NCBI RefSeq assembly: GCF_003234175.2
Contig: NZ_CP126257.1
Span: 62,001-126,000, forward strand
Direction: 5' to 3'
Source of the DNA: Curtobacterium sp. MCSS17_007
GTDB taxonomy: Bacteria > Actinomycetota > Actinomycetes > Actinomycetales > Microbacteriaceae
DNA length: 64,000 nucleotides
Below are positions 1-8,816 of the stretch, piece by piece (position 1 is the stretch's first letter; the number at the start of each line of letters is the position of its first letter). A program made the translations under genes and the position numbers. The notes beneath the pieces were generated by a model, which was given only the letters and a program-made list of their open reading frames with translations, had not been told where the DNA came from and searched no databases.

Positions 1-886
1 CGCTCACCCGGAGGACGGGCACGCGGCCGAACCGGTCGATGAGCGGGCTGCCGGCGATCCGACCCGCGGTCATCGCCGCGAGGAACACCGTGAGCACCGC
101 GGACCCGGCGGCGTTGTCGAGCCCGTGCCCGTCGATCATGGCCAGCGGCAGCCAGTCGTTCGCGGACCCCTCGGCCAGGGCCATGCCGAGCACGATGACG
201 CCGATGAGGAGCGTCGACGGCTGCGCCCAGACCTGCCAGCGGGTGAGCTGCACCGGGGTCGGGCTGGTCGCGGTGGACTCGTGCTCCTCGTACCGGTGCT
301 CGTCGCCGAAGCGCGAGGCCGCGGCGAGCATGACCAGGCAGACCACGACGCCGAGCACGGCGAAGTGCAGGACGACCGGCACCTCGAGCTTCTCGGTGAG
401 CGCGCCGAGGCCGGCCCCGGCGAGCGTGCCGACGCTGAACGCCGCGTGGAAGAGCGGCATGATCGTGCGGCCGCCGGCCTTCTCGGCAGCGGCGCCGGAC
501 ACGTTCATCGACACGTCGACCAGGCCGTTGCCGAACCCGAACGCGATGAGGCCGACCCAGATCGCCGCGAAGCCCCACCCGTACGTGACGGCGAGACCGG
601 CGAACACGAGCCCGACGGCCAGGCAGACCGAGGCGACCTGCACGCCACGGCGCGCGCCGACCTTCGCGACGATGTGCCCGGCGAACGTCAGGCCGCCGAT
701 CGAGCCGACCGCCATGCCGAGCACGAGCAGCCCCATCTCGAACGTCGTGGCGCCGAGCGAGTCGCGCACGCTCGGGATCCGCCCGAGCCAGGTGGCGATG
801 GCCAGGCCGGACAGGGTGAAGGCCACGAAGACCGCGATGATCCAGGTGCGGGTCGTCGGTGTCGTACGGGTGGACGTCGTCGTCAT
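1..886 (-). CDS. MFS transporter, 3' end beyond window
   Basis: A major facilitator superfamily permease; about 295 N-terminal codons are inside the window and the C-terminus runs off the left edge. The protein opens with a short Thr-rich stretch, then alternating hydrophobic helices; Gly-rich turns such as GLTFAGHIVAKVGARRG look like the loop 2-3 signature of MFS carriers, and NGLVDVSMNVSGAAAEKAGG is typical of the sugar-type/YbjJ-like branch. The ATG at 886 is preceded by a GGAAGC ribosome-binding site. It is divergent from a LacI-type regulator, with a 20-bp perfect palindrome between the two genes, which suggests that the regulator controls this transporter in response to its substrate, probably a sugar or derivative. 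The substrate cannot be read from the sequence. Confidence 0.85.
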   Translation of the reverse strand, partial: MTTTSTRTTPTTRTWIIAVFVAFTLSGLAIATWLGRIPSVRDSLGATTFEMGLLVLGMAVGSIGGLTFAGHIVAKVGARRGVQVASVCLAVGLVFAGLAVTYGWGFAAIWVGLIAFGFGNGLVDVSMNVSGAAAEKAGGRTIMPLFHAAFSVGTLAGAGLGALTEKLEVPVVLHFAVLGVVVCLVMLAAASRFGDEHRYEEHESTATSPTPVQLTRWQVWAQPSTLLIGVIVLGMALAEGSANDWLPLAMIDGHGLDNAAGSAVLTVFLAAMTAGRIAGSPLIDRFGRVPVLRVS

Positions 887-938
887 GGAGCTTCCGGTCT
901 CGTGCTGATGGTGGCCGTCGAAGTGCGTGTCGCGGGTG

Positions 939-958
939 CGGTCGAATCGATTCGACCG
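939..958. promoter_or_regulatory. Perfect 20-bp palindrome, probable LacI-family operator
   Basis: The sequence CGGTCGAATCGATTCGACCG is its own reverse complement, with a central CG as in most LacI-family operators. It lies between the divergent MFS and LacI genes, 12 bp upstream of a TACGCT -10 box (970-975) of the regulator gene, so it would cover the -35 region and could control both genes. Binding by the neighbouring regulator is inferred from position and symmetry. Confidence 0.75.
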
Positions 959-983
959 GCTCGTGTGACTACGCTAACGGGCG

Positions 984-2138
984 ATGGACCAACCGGCAAC
1001 AGGACCCGGCGCGTCCGGGACCGACGGTTCCCGCGACCGCGCCGACGGTCCCGCGCGCCGCGGCCCCCGTCCGACCCTGGCCGCCGTCGCCCGCGCCGCC
1101 GGGGTCGCCCCGTCCACCGCCTCGCTCGCGTTCAGCGGTGCCGGCCCGGTGTCCGAGGACGCCAAGGCCCGGGTGCTCGCCGCAGCCGCGGAGCTCGGGT
1201 ACGGCGGACCCGACCCTCGCGCCCGTTCCCTGCGCCGCGGTCGCTCGGGCGTGATCGGTGTGGTCATGGACGAGCGCCTGAGCGACGCGTTCCGTGATCC
1301 GGCGAACGTCCTGACGCTCGACGGCATCGCCGAGGTCGCGGGCGAGGCGAGCGCCTCCCTGCTGCTCGTGCGCAGCCCCCTCGACGACGAGCAGGGCGCC
1401 GGGCCGATCGTCGACGCCCCGATGGACGCCGTCGTCCTGGTCGGCTGCAACGTGCGGATCGACCCGGCGGTCGCCGTGCTCCGCCGCCGGCAGATCCCCG
1501 TCGTGGCGATCGAGGCGGACGACATCGAGGGCGCCGTCCCCGTGCAGCTCGACAACCGCGAGGCATCGCGCCGTGCTGCTGCGTACCTGCGGGAGCTCGG
1601 GCACACCGCGGTGACGGTCGTGACGCTCCCGCTCGACGCCGAGCGCCGGCGCGGGTGGATCGACGCGTCCCGTGCGGCCGAGGGCGTCGCGCACACCACG
1701 CTCCAGCGGCTCCGCGGTGTGCGCGAGGAGTACCCGGACGCCGTCGCGATCGAGGCCGCCGGCAGCTCGGTGGAGGAGGGTCGGACCGCCGGTCAGACCC
1801 TGTTCGCGGGCGACGGAGCGGTGCCGACGGCCGTGGTGGCGCAGAGCGACCTGCTCGCGGTCGGAGTGATCTCGGCTGCGCTCGACGCCGGGCTCCGGGT
1901 GCCCGAGGACGTCAGCGTGGTCGGCTTCGACGGCATCACGGTCGACGACAGCCTGCTGCACCGCTCGCCGATCCGGCAGCTCACGACCCTGGCGCAGCCG
2001 TTCGAGCAGAAGGGTCGGGCCGCCGCACGTGCCGCGCTGGCCATGCTCGAGGGCGGACAGCCGGAGCCCGCGGCGTTCCGGTCGGAGCTCCGGATCGGGG
2101 ACACGACGGGACCGGTCCGCTCCGCGGTCCTCGGCTGA
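984..2138 (+). CDS. LacI-family transcriptional regulator
   Basis: A 384-residue repressor/activator of the LacI/GalR family. A disordered 28-residue leader is followed by the N-terminal helix-turn-helix and hinge (about residues 30-73, RPTLAAVARAAGVAPSTAS), then a periplasmic-binding-protein-like effector domain, including the C-terminal VPEDVSVVGFDGI motif of the family. The hinge reads ASLAFSG instead of the common VSRALSG. The ATG lies 8 nt behind a TACGCT box, so the transcript may be almost leaderless. It is divergent from the MFS permease and most likely senses the transported compound. Family assignment is secure; effector unknown. Confidence 0.93.
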   Translation: MDQPATGPGASGTDGSRDRADGPARRGPRPTLAAVARAAGVAPSTASLAFSGAGPVSEDAKARVLAAAAELGYGGPDPRARSLRRGRSGVIGVVMDERLSDAFRDPANVLTLDGIAEVAGEASASLLLVRSPLDDEQGAGPIVDAPMDAVVLVGCNVRIDPAVAVLRRRQIPVVAIEADDIEGAVPVQLDNREASRRAAAYLRELGHTAVTVVTLPLDAERRRGWIDASRAAEGVAHTTLQRLRGVREEYPDAVAIEAAGSSVEEGRTAGQTLFAGDGAVPTAVVAQSDLLAVGVISAALDAGLRVPEDVSVVGFDGITVDDSLLHRSPIRQLTTLAQPFEQKGRAAARAALAMLEGGQPEPAAFRSELRIGDTTGPVRSAVLG

Positions 2139-2178
2139 CCGAGCTCGGGCTGTCACGAACGACCTGATCCACGACGGA

Positions 2179-3402
2179 CTACCGCGCTGGCCGCGGTCGG
2201 CGCAGCCCGAGCGCCACCACCGCGACGAGGTTCACCGCACTCCCCACCAGGAACCCCGTGCTGCCCCCGGCGACCCCGGTCGTCGGCGCGAGCACCGCCA
2301 TGAGCACCACCCCGACCGCGAACCCCGCGACCGACGCCAGCGCCACCTGCCGCGACCGTCCGGACGCCAGCAGGAGTGCCGCCGGCACGAGCCCGACGGT
2401 GAACACCCACACCCCGACCATCAGGTACCGCAGGTCTGCCACGGCCGCAGCCCCCTCGGCGGGGTAGACGATCGGCAGGAACCACCCGGCGAGCCACGCC
2501 ACGAGCCCGAACACCACGGCGGTCCCCACGGCGAAGCCCCCGACGAGCAGCAGCGCGCCGCGGGACCGCAGCGACCCGCCGTCCGACCGGTGCGCGAACG
2601 CCGGCACGAGCACCTGCCCGAGCGCCTGCCCGACCATCGACGCCGGCGTCGCCAGGGTGAACGCCGCGGCGTACACCCCGGCGTCGTGTGCCGAGGCGGT
2701 GACCTGCGCCGAGATCATCGCCAGCTGCAGCAGCCCGTTCGAGGTGGTGACCGCGAGCACGTTCCACGCCGCGAACGCGAGCAGGCCGGTCGTGGGCTCG
2801 ACCGGTGCGCCGGCATCCGCGGCGCGGTTCCCCCGCGGCCAGCAGGCGATCGCGAACACGGTGTACCCGATCGCCAGGGGCAGCAGCACGAGCGGCTCGA
2901 GCCGGGCGACGCACGCCGCGACGAGCAACCCGAGGGCGAGCAGGCTCGTGACCGTGTCCCACAGCGCGACCCTGGGTGCCCGGTCGTACCCGAGCTGCGC
3001 ACCGCGGGCGTAGCAGTACAGGCCGTACCCGACGACGACCCCGACACCGCCGACGACCATGCCCGGGCTGGCTCCCCAGGTCAGTGCGACCGGCACGGTG
3101 ACGGCGGCGAGCACGACGCTCGACACCGCCATCGACACCCCGAGCAGCCGGTTCACCGCGGTGTCCGACCGTCGCCCGCGCAGCGCGATCGCCAGGACCC
3201 GCGACGCGGTGTTGCCCGCGGCGTTCGGCCAGAGCAGCGCGGTGAAGACGGACAGCGACAACAGCGCGGTCGTCTGCCCGAGGGTCTCGGTGCCGAAGAC
3301 CCGGCCGACGACGACGGTGACGATGAGCTTCGCCAGGCCCTGCACGCCGATGCCGACGGTGGCGAGCAGCGCCGAGGACGCGACGCGCGATCGACCGGTC
3401 AC
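2179..3402 (-). CDS. Polysaccharide/lipid flippase-like membrane protein
   Basis: A 407-residue polytopic membrane protein with about a dozen hydrophobic segments, resembling the Wzx/MurJ-like branch of the MOP (MATE/oligosaccharide flippase) superfamily: Gly/Ala-rich helices, RVFGTETLGQTTALLSLSV near the N-terminus and paired repeats of six helices. I chose GTG 3402 because it overlaps the stop codon of the upstream MATE gene by 4 bp (GTGA), indicating translational coupling, and because sequence upstream of it belongs to that gene. Pairing with a MATE pump suggests export of an envelope precursor or a drug; no glycosyltransferase genes are adjacent to specify a substrate. Confidence 0.75.
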   Translation of the reverse strand: MTGRSRVASSALLATVGIGVQGLAKLIVTVVVGRVFGTETLGQTTALLSLSVFTALLWPNAAGNTASRVLAIALRGRRSDTAVNRLLGVSMAVSSVVLAAVTVPVALTWGASPGMVVGGVGVVVGYGLYCYARGAQLGYDRAPRVALWDTVTSLLALGLLVAACVARLEPLVLLPLAIGYTVFAIACWPRGNRAADAGAPVEPTTGLLAFAAWNVLAVTTSNGLLQLAMISAQVTASAHDAGVYAAAFTLATPASMVGQALGQVLVPAFAHRSDGGSLRSRGALLLVGGFAVGTAVVFGLVAWLAGWFLPIVYPAEGAAAVADLRYLMVGVWVFTVGLVPAALLLASGRSRQVALASVAGFAVGVVLMAVLAPTTGVAGGSTGFLVGSAVNLVAVVALGLRRPRPAR

Positions 3403-4733
3403 CGCGCCAGCGCCTGTTCGACCCAGCCCCGGCGGTGCGCCCGCACCCCGAGGGTCACCGCCCGGACGCCGATGTAGCCGAGCGCGAAGGCCGCCCACAG
3501 TCCCGCGAGTGTGCCGCCGACCCACCACAGCAGCGGCAGGTACACGACCAGGTTCACGAGCCCCGCGACGGCCAGGTAGCGCGCGTCCCCGGCGCCGATG
3601 AGCACGCCGTCGAGCACGAACACGTAGCCGGCGACGGGCATCCCCACGGCGATGAGCACGAGTACGAGCGGCAGGGCCGAGCGCACCGCCGCCGAGTCCG
3701 AGAACACCGGACCGAGCAGACCGCTGACGGCCGAGGTCAGCACGCCGAGCAGCGCACCGCCCACGATGCCGAGCAGCACGAGCCGGCGCGTGACCAGCCG
3801 GACCCGATCGGGGTCACGTGCGCCCAGTCCGTGGCCGACGAGGGCCTGGCCGGCGATGGCCAGGGCGTCGAGCGCGAAGGCGAGCGTCGAGAAGACCGTG
3901 AGCCCGACCTGCGTCGTCGCGAGACCGGTGGTGCCGAGGCCCGAGGCGGTCGCGACGGTCGCGAGCATCGCCACGCGCAGCGACGTCGTTCGGAGGAACA
4001 GCCACGCCCCGGACCGGAGCGCCCGCACCACGCCGGAGGCTCCCGGGCGCAGCGGAGCGCCCGACGCCCGCGCGGCACGCACGGCGATCACGACGTACAC
4101 GGCGGCCATGGCCCACTGCACGATGACGGTGCCGGCCGCGGAGCCCTCGACGCCCCAGCCCGCGCCGTAGATGAGCACGGCGTTGAGCAGCCCGTTCGCC
4201 ACGAACCCGATCGTCGCCACGACGAGCGGCGTCCGCGTGTCCTGCAGCCCGCGCAGCAGACCGGTCGAGGCGGTCACGACGAGGATGCCCGGCAGCCCGA
4301 TCAGGGACACCGTCAGGTAGGCGGTCGCAGCGGCCGAGACCTCGGCCGAGGCACCGAACAGGTCGACGAGCGGCCCGGCGAGCGGCCAGCCGACGAGCGC
4401 GAGCACGATCCCGAGGCCGAGCGCGAGCCACATGCCGTCGATGCCGGCGTGCACCGCTCCTCGACGGTCACCGCCGCCCAGGGCACGCGCCACCGCGGGG
4501 GTCGTCGAGTACGCCAGGAAGACGAGCAAGCCCGTGACCGTCTGCAGGACGACGCTCGCCAGGCCCACGGCCGCCAGCGCCGTCGCCCCGAGGTGTCCGA
4601 CGAGCGCGGTGTCGGTGAGCAGGAACAGCGGCTCGACGACGAGCGCACCGAGGGCCGGCAGCGCGAGGCGGACGATGTCCCGGTCGACGGAGCGCCGTTC
4701 GGACGTCGCGGCGGGCGAGGACGGTCGGGGCAC
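3399..4733 (-). CDS. MATE-family efflux transporter (DinF-like)
   Basis: A 444-residue MATE (multidrug and toxic compound extrusion) antiporter that exports small organic molecules in exchange for cations. After a short hydrophilic leader it shows RDIVRLALPALGALVVEPLFLLTDTALVGHLG in two overlapping parts, the N-terminal MATE/DinF signature with the invariant D of TDTALVG, followed by two homologous six-helix halves. The GTG at 4733 is the start best placed before this signature. It is the first gene of a two-gene unit with the flippase-like protein (4-bp overlap). Substrate unknown; DinF subgroup is the closest match by eye. Confidence 0.88.
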   Translation of the reverse strand: MPRPSSPAATSERRSVDRDIVRLALPALGALVVEPLFLLTDTALVGHLGATALAAVGLASVVLQTVTGLLVFLAYSTTPAVARALGGGDRRGAVHAGIDGMWLALGLGIVLALVGWPLAGPLVDLFGASAEVSAAATAYLTVSLIGLPGILVVTASTGLLRGLQDTRTPLVVATIGFVANGLLNAVLIYGAGWGVEGSAAGTVIVQWAMAAVYVVIAVRAARASGAPLRPGASGVVRALRSGAWLFLRTTSLRVAMLATVATASGLGTTGLATTQVGLTVFSTLAFALDALAIAGQALVGHGLGARDPDRVRLVTRRLVLLGIVGGALLGVLTSAVSGLLGPVFSDSAAVRSALPLVLVLIAVGMPVAGYVFVLDGVLIGAGDARYLAVAGLVNLVVYLPLLWWVGGTLAGLWAAFALGYIGVRAVTLGVRAHRRGWVEQALAR

Positions 4734-4782
4734 CGGCCCATCCTGCCGGAGTCGGAGCAGGACCGGCTCGTGCCGCCGTCGG

Positions 4783-4788
4783 TACGCT
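4783..4788 (+). promoter_or_regulatory. Possible -10 box (TACGCT) for a leaderless mini-ORF
   Basis: TACGCT ends 6 nt before the GTG at 4795, the same spacing seen before several solid genes in this window. No convincing -35 hexamer is visible. Confidence 0.4.
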
Positions 4789-4794
4789 GCGCCC

Positions 4795-4887
4795 GTGGAC
4801 CTCCTCGCGCTCGTGCCCGGCGCCGTCGCGGTGCCCGCCGTCCTGGCGCTGGTCCAGCTCACGGTCGGCGTGATCGGCCTGTCCTGA
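4795..4887 (+). CDS. Possible 30-residue hydrophobic peptide
   Basis: A 30-codon reading frame (starts VDLLALVPGAVAVPAVLAL) that encodes one hydrophobic helix with a single acidic residue near the N-terminus. It has no ribosome-binding site, but a TACGCT box ends 6 nt upstream of the GTG, so a leaderless transcript is possible. It is divergent from the MATE gene and is followed by two palindromic elements. I know no family for it. It may be a small membrane protein or a chance frame in GC-rich DNA. Confidence 0.3.
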   Translation: MDLLALVPGAVAVPAVLALVQLTVGVIGLS

Positions 4888-4913
4888 CCGGACGCCGCTC
4901 GTCCGGTGCATCG

Positions 4914-4966
4914 GTGGAGCAGGAAGCGTCGAGTCGAGCACGTCCACCCGACGATCGCTGCTCCAC
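4914..4966. repeat. Palindromic element, family B copy 1
   Basis: Imperfect inverted repeat: GTGGAGCAGGAAGCGTCG (4914-4931) against CGACGATCGCTGCTCCAC (4949-4966), 15 of 18 positions paired. A related copy sits at 50933-50985, and both copies adjoin a family A palindrome. It is downstream of the mini-ORF. It is probably a REP-like element or terminator. Confidence 0.7.
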
Positions 4967-4990
4967 GGAGCGGGCGGCTGGACCAAGCGA

Positions 4991-5034
4991 CGGACGGGAG
5001 GCCCGTGGCGGGGTCGCCACGGGCCTCCCGTCCG
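4991..5034. repeat. Palindromic element, family A copy 1
   Basis: Perfect 20-bp stem CGGACGGGAGGCCCGTGGCG (4991-5010) with its exact complement at 5015-5034 and a 4-nt loop. It begins 13 bp beyond the stop of the uracil permease (which reads leftward to 5048), so it could end that transcript. It has no U-tract. The same arm recurs at 31283, 32896, 47951 and 50852. Confidence 0.85.
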
Positions 5035-5047
5035 GTGGTCCCGCGGC

Positions 5048-6385
5048 TCAGTCCGCGCGCGGCTCTGCCGGGATCGCCCCGGTGGCGGCGCGTGCCTCGT
5101 CCGACGCCTGCGGCGTCGCCGGGTCGGTCCCGCGGGCACGGCCGACCAGGTCCATCAGGTGGTACACGACGATCGCGGCGATCGTGCCGACGATGATGCC
5201 GCCGAAGGTCGCGCCACCGAACGAGAACGTGAAGTCGGCGATGCCCATGATGAGCGCGATGCCGGCGGTGAGCTGGTTCTTCGGCTTCGCGAAGTCGACG
5301 CGGTTCTCGACCCAGATGCGGATGCCGATGACGCCGATCAGGCCGTACAGGGCGGTGGTCGCACCGCCGAGCACGCCGGCGGGCACCGACGAGATGACCA
5401 TGCCGACCTTCGGCGACAGACCGAGCAGGATCGCGACGATCGCCGCGACCCAGTACGCGGCCGTCGAGAAGACGCGGGTGGCGGCCATCACGCCGATGTT
5501 CTCGCCGTAGGTGGTCGTCGCGGAACCACCGCCGGCGCCGGCGAGCACGGTCGAGACGCCGTCGGCGAGGAGCGCGCGACCCGTGAGCGGCGTGAGGTCC
5601 CGGCCGGTCAGCTGGCCGACGCCCTTGACGTGCCCGACGTTCTCGGCGACCAGGGCGAGCACGACCGGCACGAAACCGAGGTAGATCGCGAGCTGACCCG
5701 GGTCGAAGGCCGGGGCGGTGAACGTCGGCAGGCCGATCCAGGGGGCGGACGCGACCTTCGAGAGGTCGACCTCGCCGGCGAGCAGGGCGGCCACGTAGCC
5801 GACCGCGACGCCGATGACGATCGACAGGCGACCGAGCAGCCCCTTGAACAGGACCGTGACGAGGATGATCGCCGCCAGGGTGACCAGCGCGACGACCGGC
5901 GCCTTCGTGAAGTTGTCGCGGGCAGCCGGCGCGAGGTTGAAGCCGATGAGTGCGACGATCGCTCCCGAGACGACCGGGGGCATCAGACGGTCGATCCACC
6001 CGGCCCCGGCGAGGTGCACGATCGCACCGACGAGCGCCAGCAGGACGCCGACCACGATGATCCCGGACAGCGCCAGCGGGATGCCGCCGATCTTCGTCGC
6101 GGCACCGATCGGGGCGAGGAACGCGAACGACGAGCCGAGGTAGCTCGGCAGCCGGTTGCCGGTGATGAGCAGGAACAGGATCGTGCCGATGCCGCTGAAG
6201 AGCAGGGTCGTCGAGGGCGGGAAGCCCGTGATGAGCGGCACCAGGAAGGTGGCGCCGAACATCGCGACGACGTGCTGGACGCCGAGCCCGATCGTGCGAC
6301 CCCAGGAGAGGCGCTCGTCCGGCGCCACGATGGTCGAGGAGGAGACGGTCGCGCCGTCACCGTGCAGCTTCCAGCCGAGTCCCAT
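5048..6385 (-). CDS. uraA: Uracil permease, NCS2 family
   Basis: A 445-residue nucleobase:cation symporter of the NCS2 family, closest by eye to UraA, importing uracil across the inner membrane. Family landmarks: QHVVAMFGATFLVPLITG (about residues 37-54), SGIGTILFLLITGNRLPSYLGSS, AENVGHVKGVGQLTGRDL in the substrate region, TTTYGENIGVMAATRVFS (the conserved GENIG) and VENRVDFAKPKNQLTAG towards the C-terminus; 14 membrane spans expected. It is a single gene. The ATG at 6385 has a weak upstream ribosome-binding site. No pyrimidine operon or obvious attenuator is next to it. Confidence 0.93.
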   Translation of the reverse strand: MGLGWKLHGDGATVSSSTIVAPDERLSWGRTIGLGVQHVVAMFGATFLVPLITGFPPSTTLLFSGIGTILFLLITGNRLPSYLGSSFAFLAPIGAATKIGGIPLALSGIIVVGVLLALVGAIVHLAGAGWIDRLMPPVVSGAIVALIGFNLAPAARDNFTKAPVVALVTLAAIILVTVLFKGLLGRLSIVIGVAVGYVAALLAGEVDLSKVASAPWIGLPTFTAPAFDPGQLAIYLGFVPVVLALVAENVGHVKGVGQLTGRDLTPLTGRALLADGVSTVLAGAGGGSATTTYGENIGVMAATRVFSTAAYWVAAIVAILLGLSPKVGMVISSVPAGVLGGATTALYGLIGVIGIRIWVENRVDFAKPKNQLTAGIALIMGIADFTFSFGGATFGGIIVGTIAAIVVYHLMDLVGRARGTDPATPQASDEARAATGAIPAEPRAD

Positions 6386-6464
6386 GGCAGCACCGTAGCG
6401 GCTGCGGGGCTCCTGGTGCGGGTGCTCCGGTCCTGCTGTGGGTGCTCTGGTCCTGCTGCGGGTC

Positions 6465-7049
6465 CTAGTGCCGTCCGGCGTCCGTACCTCGGGAGCGCTC
6501 GCGACGACGGACGACGAGCGTGCCGGTGCCCTGCGCCACGAAGTACACGGCGGAGGCGGCGAGGAGGACCGCCACGACGACCGAGCCGGCGGACAGGCCC
6601 CTCGCGACGAGCTGCACGACCGCGACCGCGAGGAAGACGCCGCCCATCACGATGACGACGACGGGGTTCTGCGCGACGAAGAAGCGCCGCCCCCCGTTGG
6701 CGTCGGCGATCGCCTGGGAGCGGGCCCGCGCCACCGCGTCGGGGGATCGGCCTTCGCGGCGATCCGCGGCTCGGCGGCGTGCACGCACGCCGAACCACAC
6801 GACGGCACCGATCACGACCGCCGCAGCGTACGCGAGCGGTGTCGGGGTCCGGAGCAACCCCGACACGAACAGCACCGCGCCGCCCGTGACGATGCCAGCG
6901 ACCGACGCGGTCGTCCAGGTGTCGGTGCGGCCGTCGACCCCGGTGACGTACCCGGGGCGCCGTGAGTACGGGTCGTGCGGCTCGTGCTGGCTGTCCTGCG
7001 ACGGCGCGTCCGGGCCTGGTCGGTCTCCCACGTCGTCGAACCTACGCAT
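6465..7049 (-). CDS. Four-helix membrane protein of unknown function
   Basis: A 194-residue protein with a hydrophilic, Asp/Pro/Arg-rich N-terminus (about 45 residues), a first pair of membrane helices (residues about 48-85), a basic cytoplasmic loop rich in Arg and Ala (ARRRAADRREG) and a second helix pair (about 125-175), ending in a basic tail. I do not recognise a named family. It lies between uraA and the GT-C-like gene and appears monocistronic. Confidence 0.7.
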   Translation of the reverse strand: MRRFDDVGDRPGPDAPSQDSQHEPHDPYSRRPGYVTGVDGRTDTWTTASVAGIVTGGAVLFVSGLLRTPTPLAYAAAVVIGAVVWFGVRARRRAADRREGRSPDAVARARSQAIADANGGRRFFVAQNPVVVIVMGGVFLAVAVVQLVARGLSAGSVVVAVLLAASAVYFVAQGTGTLVVRRRERSRGTDAGRH

Positions 7050-7304
7050 CGAGCCCTCGGTGCTTCCGCACCGGCGTGTCCCCGGCCGTCGTCACCCGAT
7101 CGGCAACGCTCGCCGCCCGAGGCTGCCGTGCAGCCCGACCGACCGTGGGATCCTGTCCCCGGTGGTGACATCGGCTGGTCAGCCCTGCTCGTGTGCTGCG
7201 GCGGTCCTTGCGTCCGCGCTGCTGCACCCTGAGCCGAGGGAGCGCCTCCGTCCAGACCGAGCACCCGCGAACACGCAACTCCGGAGAGGGACGCACAGCT
7301 GCAC

Positions 7305-8756
7305 ATGACATGGTTCCGACGTACCAGCACCCGGCTCGCGGCTCGGCAGGACGCTCGACCCTGGACCGACCTGGTGGTCGTCGCCGCCGTCGTCTTCGTG
7401 GTGGCTGCGTCCGTCGCACGGGCCTTCACCTACCCACCGTTGGAGGGTGGCGACGAGCCCGCGCACTTCGACTACGTCCTGTCGGTGTGGCACGCACACC
7501 TGCCCGTCTTCGAGGACGGCATCACCCACCACGCCCCGTTCGGCAGCACGACGCCGGTGCAGTGGGTCGCGCAGCACCCGCCGCTGTACTACCTCGTCCT
7601 CGCCCCGGTCGTGGGGCCGCTCTTCGACAGCGGCGATGCCCTGCTCGCGGTACTGGCCGGACGTCTCATGAGTGCCGTGATGGCCGGCGGTGTGGTCCTC
7701 GCCTCGGCCTGGGCCGCATGGCGGTGCTTCCCCACCGCGCGCCTGCTCCCGGGCGCGGTCGCCGTCGTCACGGCCTTCGCCGGCATGCTCGTCCAACAGG
7801 GTGGTTCGATCTACAACGACGTCCTCTTCGTGCTGTTCTCGGTGCTCGCCTGCGGGATCGCCGGCGCAGCGCTGCGGACCGGTGTCACGAGCAGGCTCCT
7901 GGTCGGCGCCGCGATCGTCGGCGCCGGGGGCATGGCGACCCGCCTGTCCTTCGCACTCTGGCTCGTCGCCCTGGTCGTCGCACTGGCGGTCGCCCGCACC
8001 GTGCGGTTCGGCAGGCTCACCGGCGTGCCGGCGCGTCTGCTCGCGGCCGCCGTCCCCGTCGTCACCGCCGCGCTCGCGTCGGGGTGGTTCTGGTTCCGCA
8101 ACCAGCAGCTGACCGGGTCCTTCAGCGGTCGGCAGGCGGACTGGGGGATCGAGAACATGGGGCGCGTCGTGCGCCCGAGGACGGAGGTCGCGACGGACCC
8201 GGACTTCTGGACCGGACTGTTCGGGATCTACCGGGGCGTCCTGGACCCGGCCGAGCCGATCCAGCTCGTGCAGTGGGTGCTCATGATCCTCCCGATGGTC
8301 CTCGCGGGCGTCGTCGGGCTCTGGGAGATCGGACGGTTCCGCACCGTGCCTGCGACCACCGGACGGCGACGTGACCGGACGTCGACGACGCTGATCGTGC
8401 TGATGTTCCTCGCGGTCGCCGCGATCCTGACGGTCGTCGAGATCGACTACGTCCACGGCGGTGGTGCGCCCAACACCCGCTACTCGCTGACGATCCTGCC
8501 GATCATCACCATCGTGATCGGCGCCGGACTCACCGCCCTGCCACGACTGTTCCCGGTGCTGCTCACCGCGTGGGTCCTGCTGGCCTGGGTGCCCTACCTG
8601 TCCCTCGTCGACCTGCAGGTGTCGACGATCGTGCCGGACGCGGCGGGGGTCGTCCAGGTGTCCGTCGGAGCGTCGGCGGTCGCCGCCGTGGTGATCGTCG
8701 TCGGCGCCTTCGGGGCTCGTCGGCGCGGCTGGCCGGCTGCAGTCACGCGGGGTTGA
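7305..8756 (+). CDS. GT-C-type membrane glycosyltransferase-like protein (DUF2142-like)
   Basis: A 483-residue polytopic membrane protein resembling GT-C glycosyltransferases that use polyprenyl-phosphate sugars. After the first helix (about 23-42) comes EGGDEPAHFDYV, where the acidic pair occupies the catalytic site of GT-C enzymes, then VQWVAQHPPLYYLVLAP, a second family landmark. Around 10 further hydrophobic helices follow. The upstream 255 bp hold no other gene; a GGAGAGGG stretch lies about 16 nt before the ATG, rather far for a ribosome-binding site, so the start is less certain than the function class. Acceptor and sugar are unknown. Confidence 0.75.
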   Translation: MTWFRRTSTRLAARQDARPWTDLVVVAAVVFVVAASVARAFTYPPLEGGDEPAHFDYVLSVWHAHLPVFEDGITHHAPFGSTTPVQWVAQHPPLYYLVLAPVVGPLFDSGDALLAVLAGRLMSAVMAGGVVLASAWAAWRCFPTARLLPGAVAVVTAFAGMLVQQGGSIYNDVLFVLFSVLACGIAGAALRTGVTSRLLVGAAIVGAGGMATRLSFALWLVALVVALAVARTVRFGRLTGVPARLLAAAVPVVTAALASGWFWFRNQQLTGSFSGRQADWGIENMGRVVRPRTEVATDPDFWTGLFGIYRGVLDPAEPIQLVQWVLMILPMVLAGVVGLWEIGRFRTVPATTGRRRDRTSTTLIVLMFLAVAAILTVVEIDYVHGGGAPNTRYSLTILPIITIVIGAGLTALPRLFPVLLTAWVLLAWVPYLSLVDLQVSTIVPDAAGVVQVSVGASAVAAVVIVVGAFGARRRGWPAAVTRG

Positions 8757-8816
8757 GGAGACGGGCGAGGAGCGAGGACCTGCACGACGCCGGCCGCCAC
8801 GTGGACCAGATGGTCC

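Noticed and set aside
4914..5034. Insertion-sequence ends
   Set aside because: There is no transposase frame or target duplication between or beside the palindromes.
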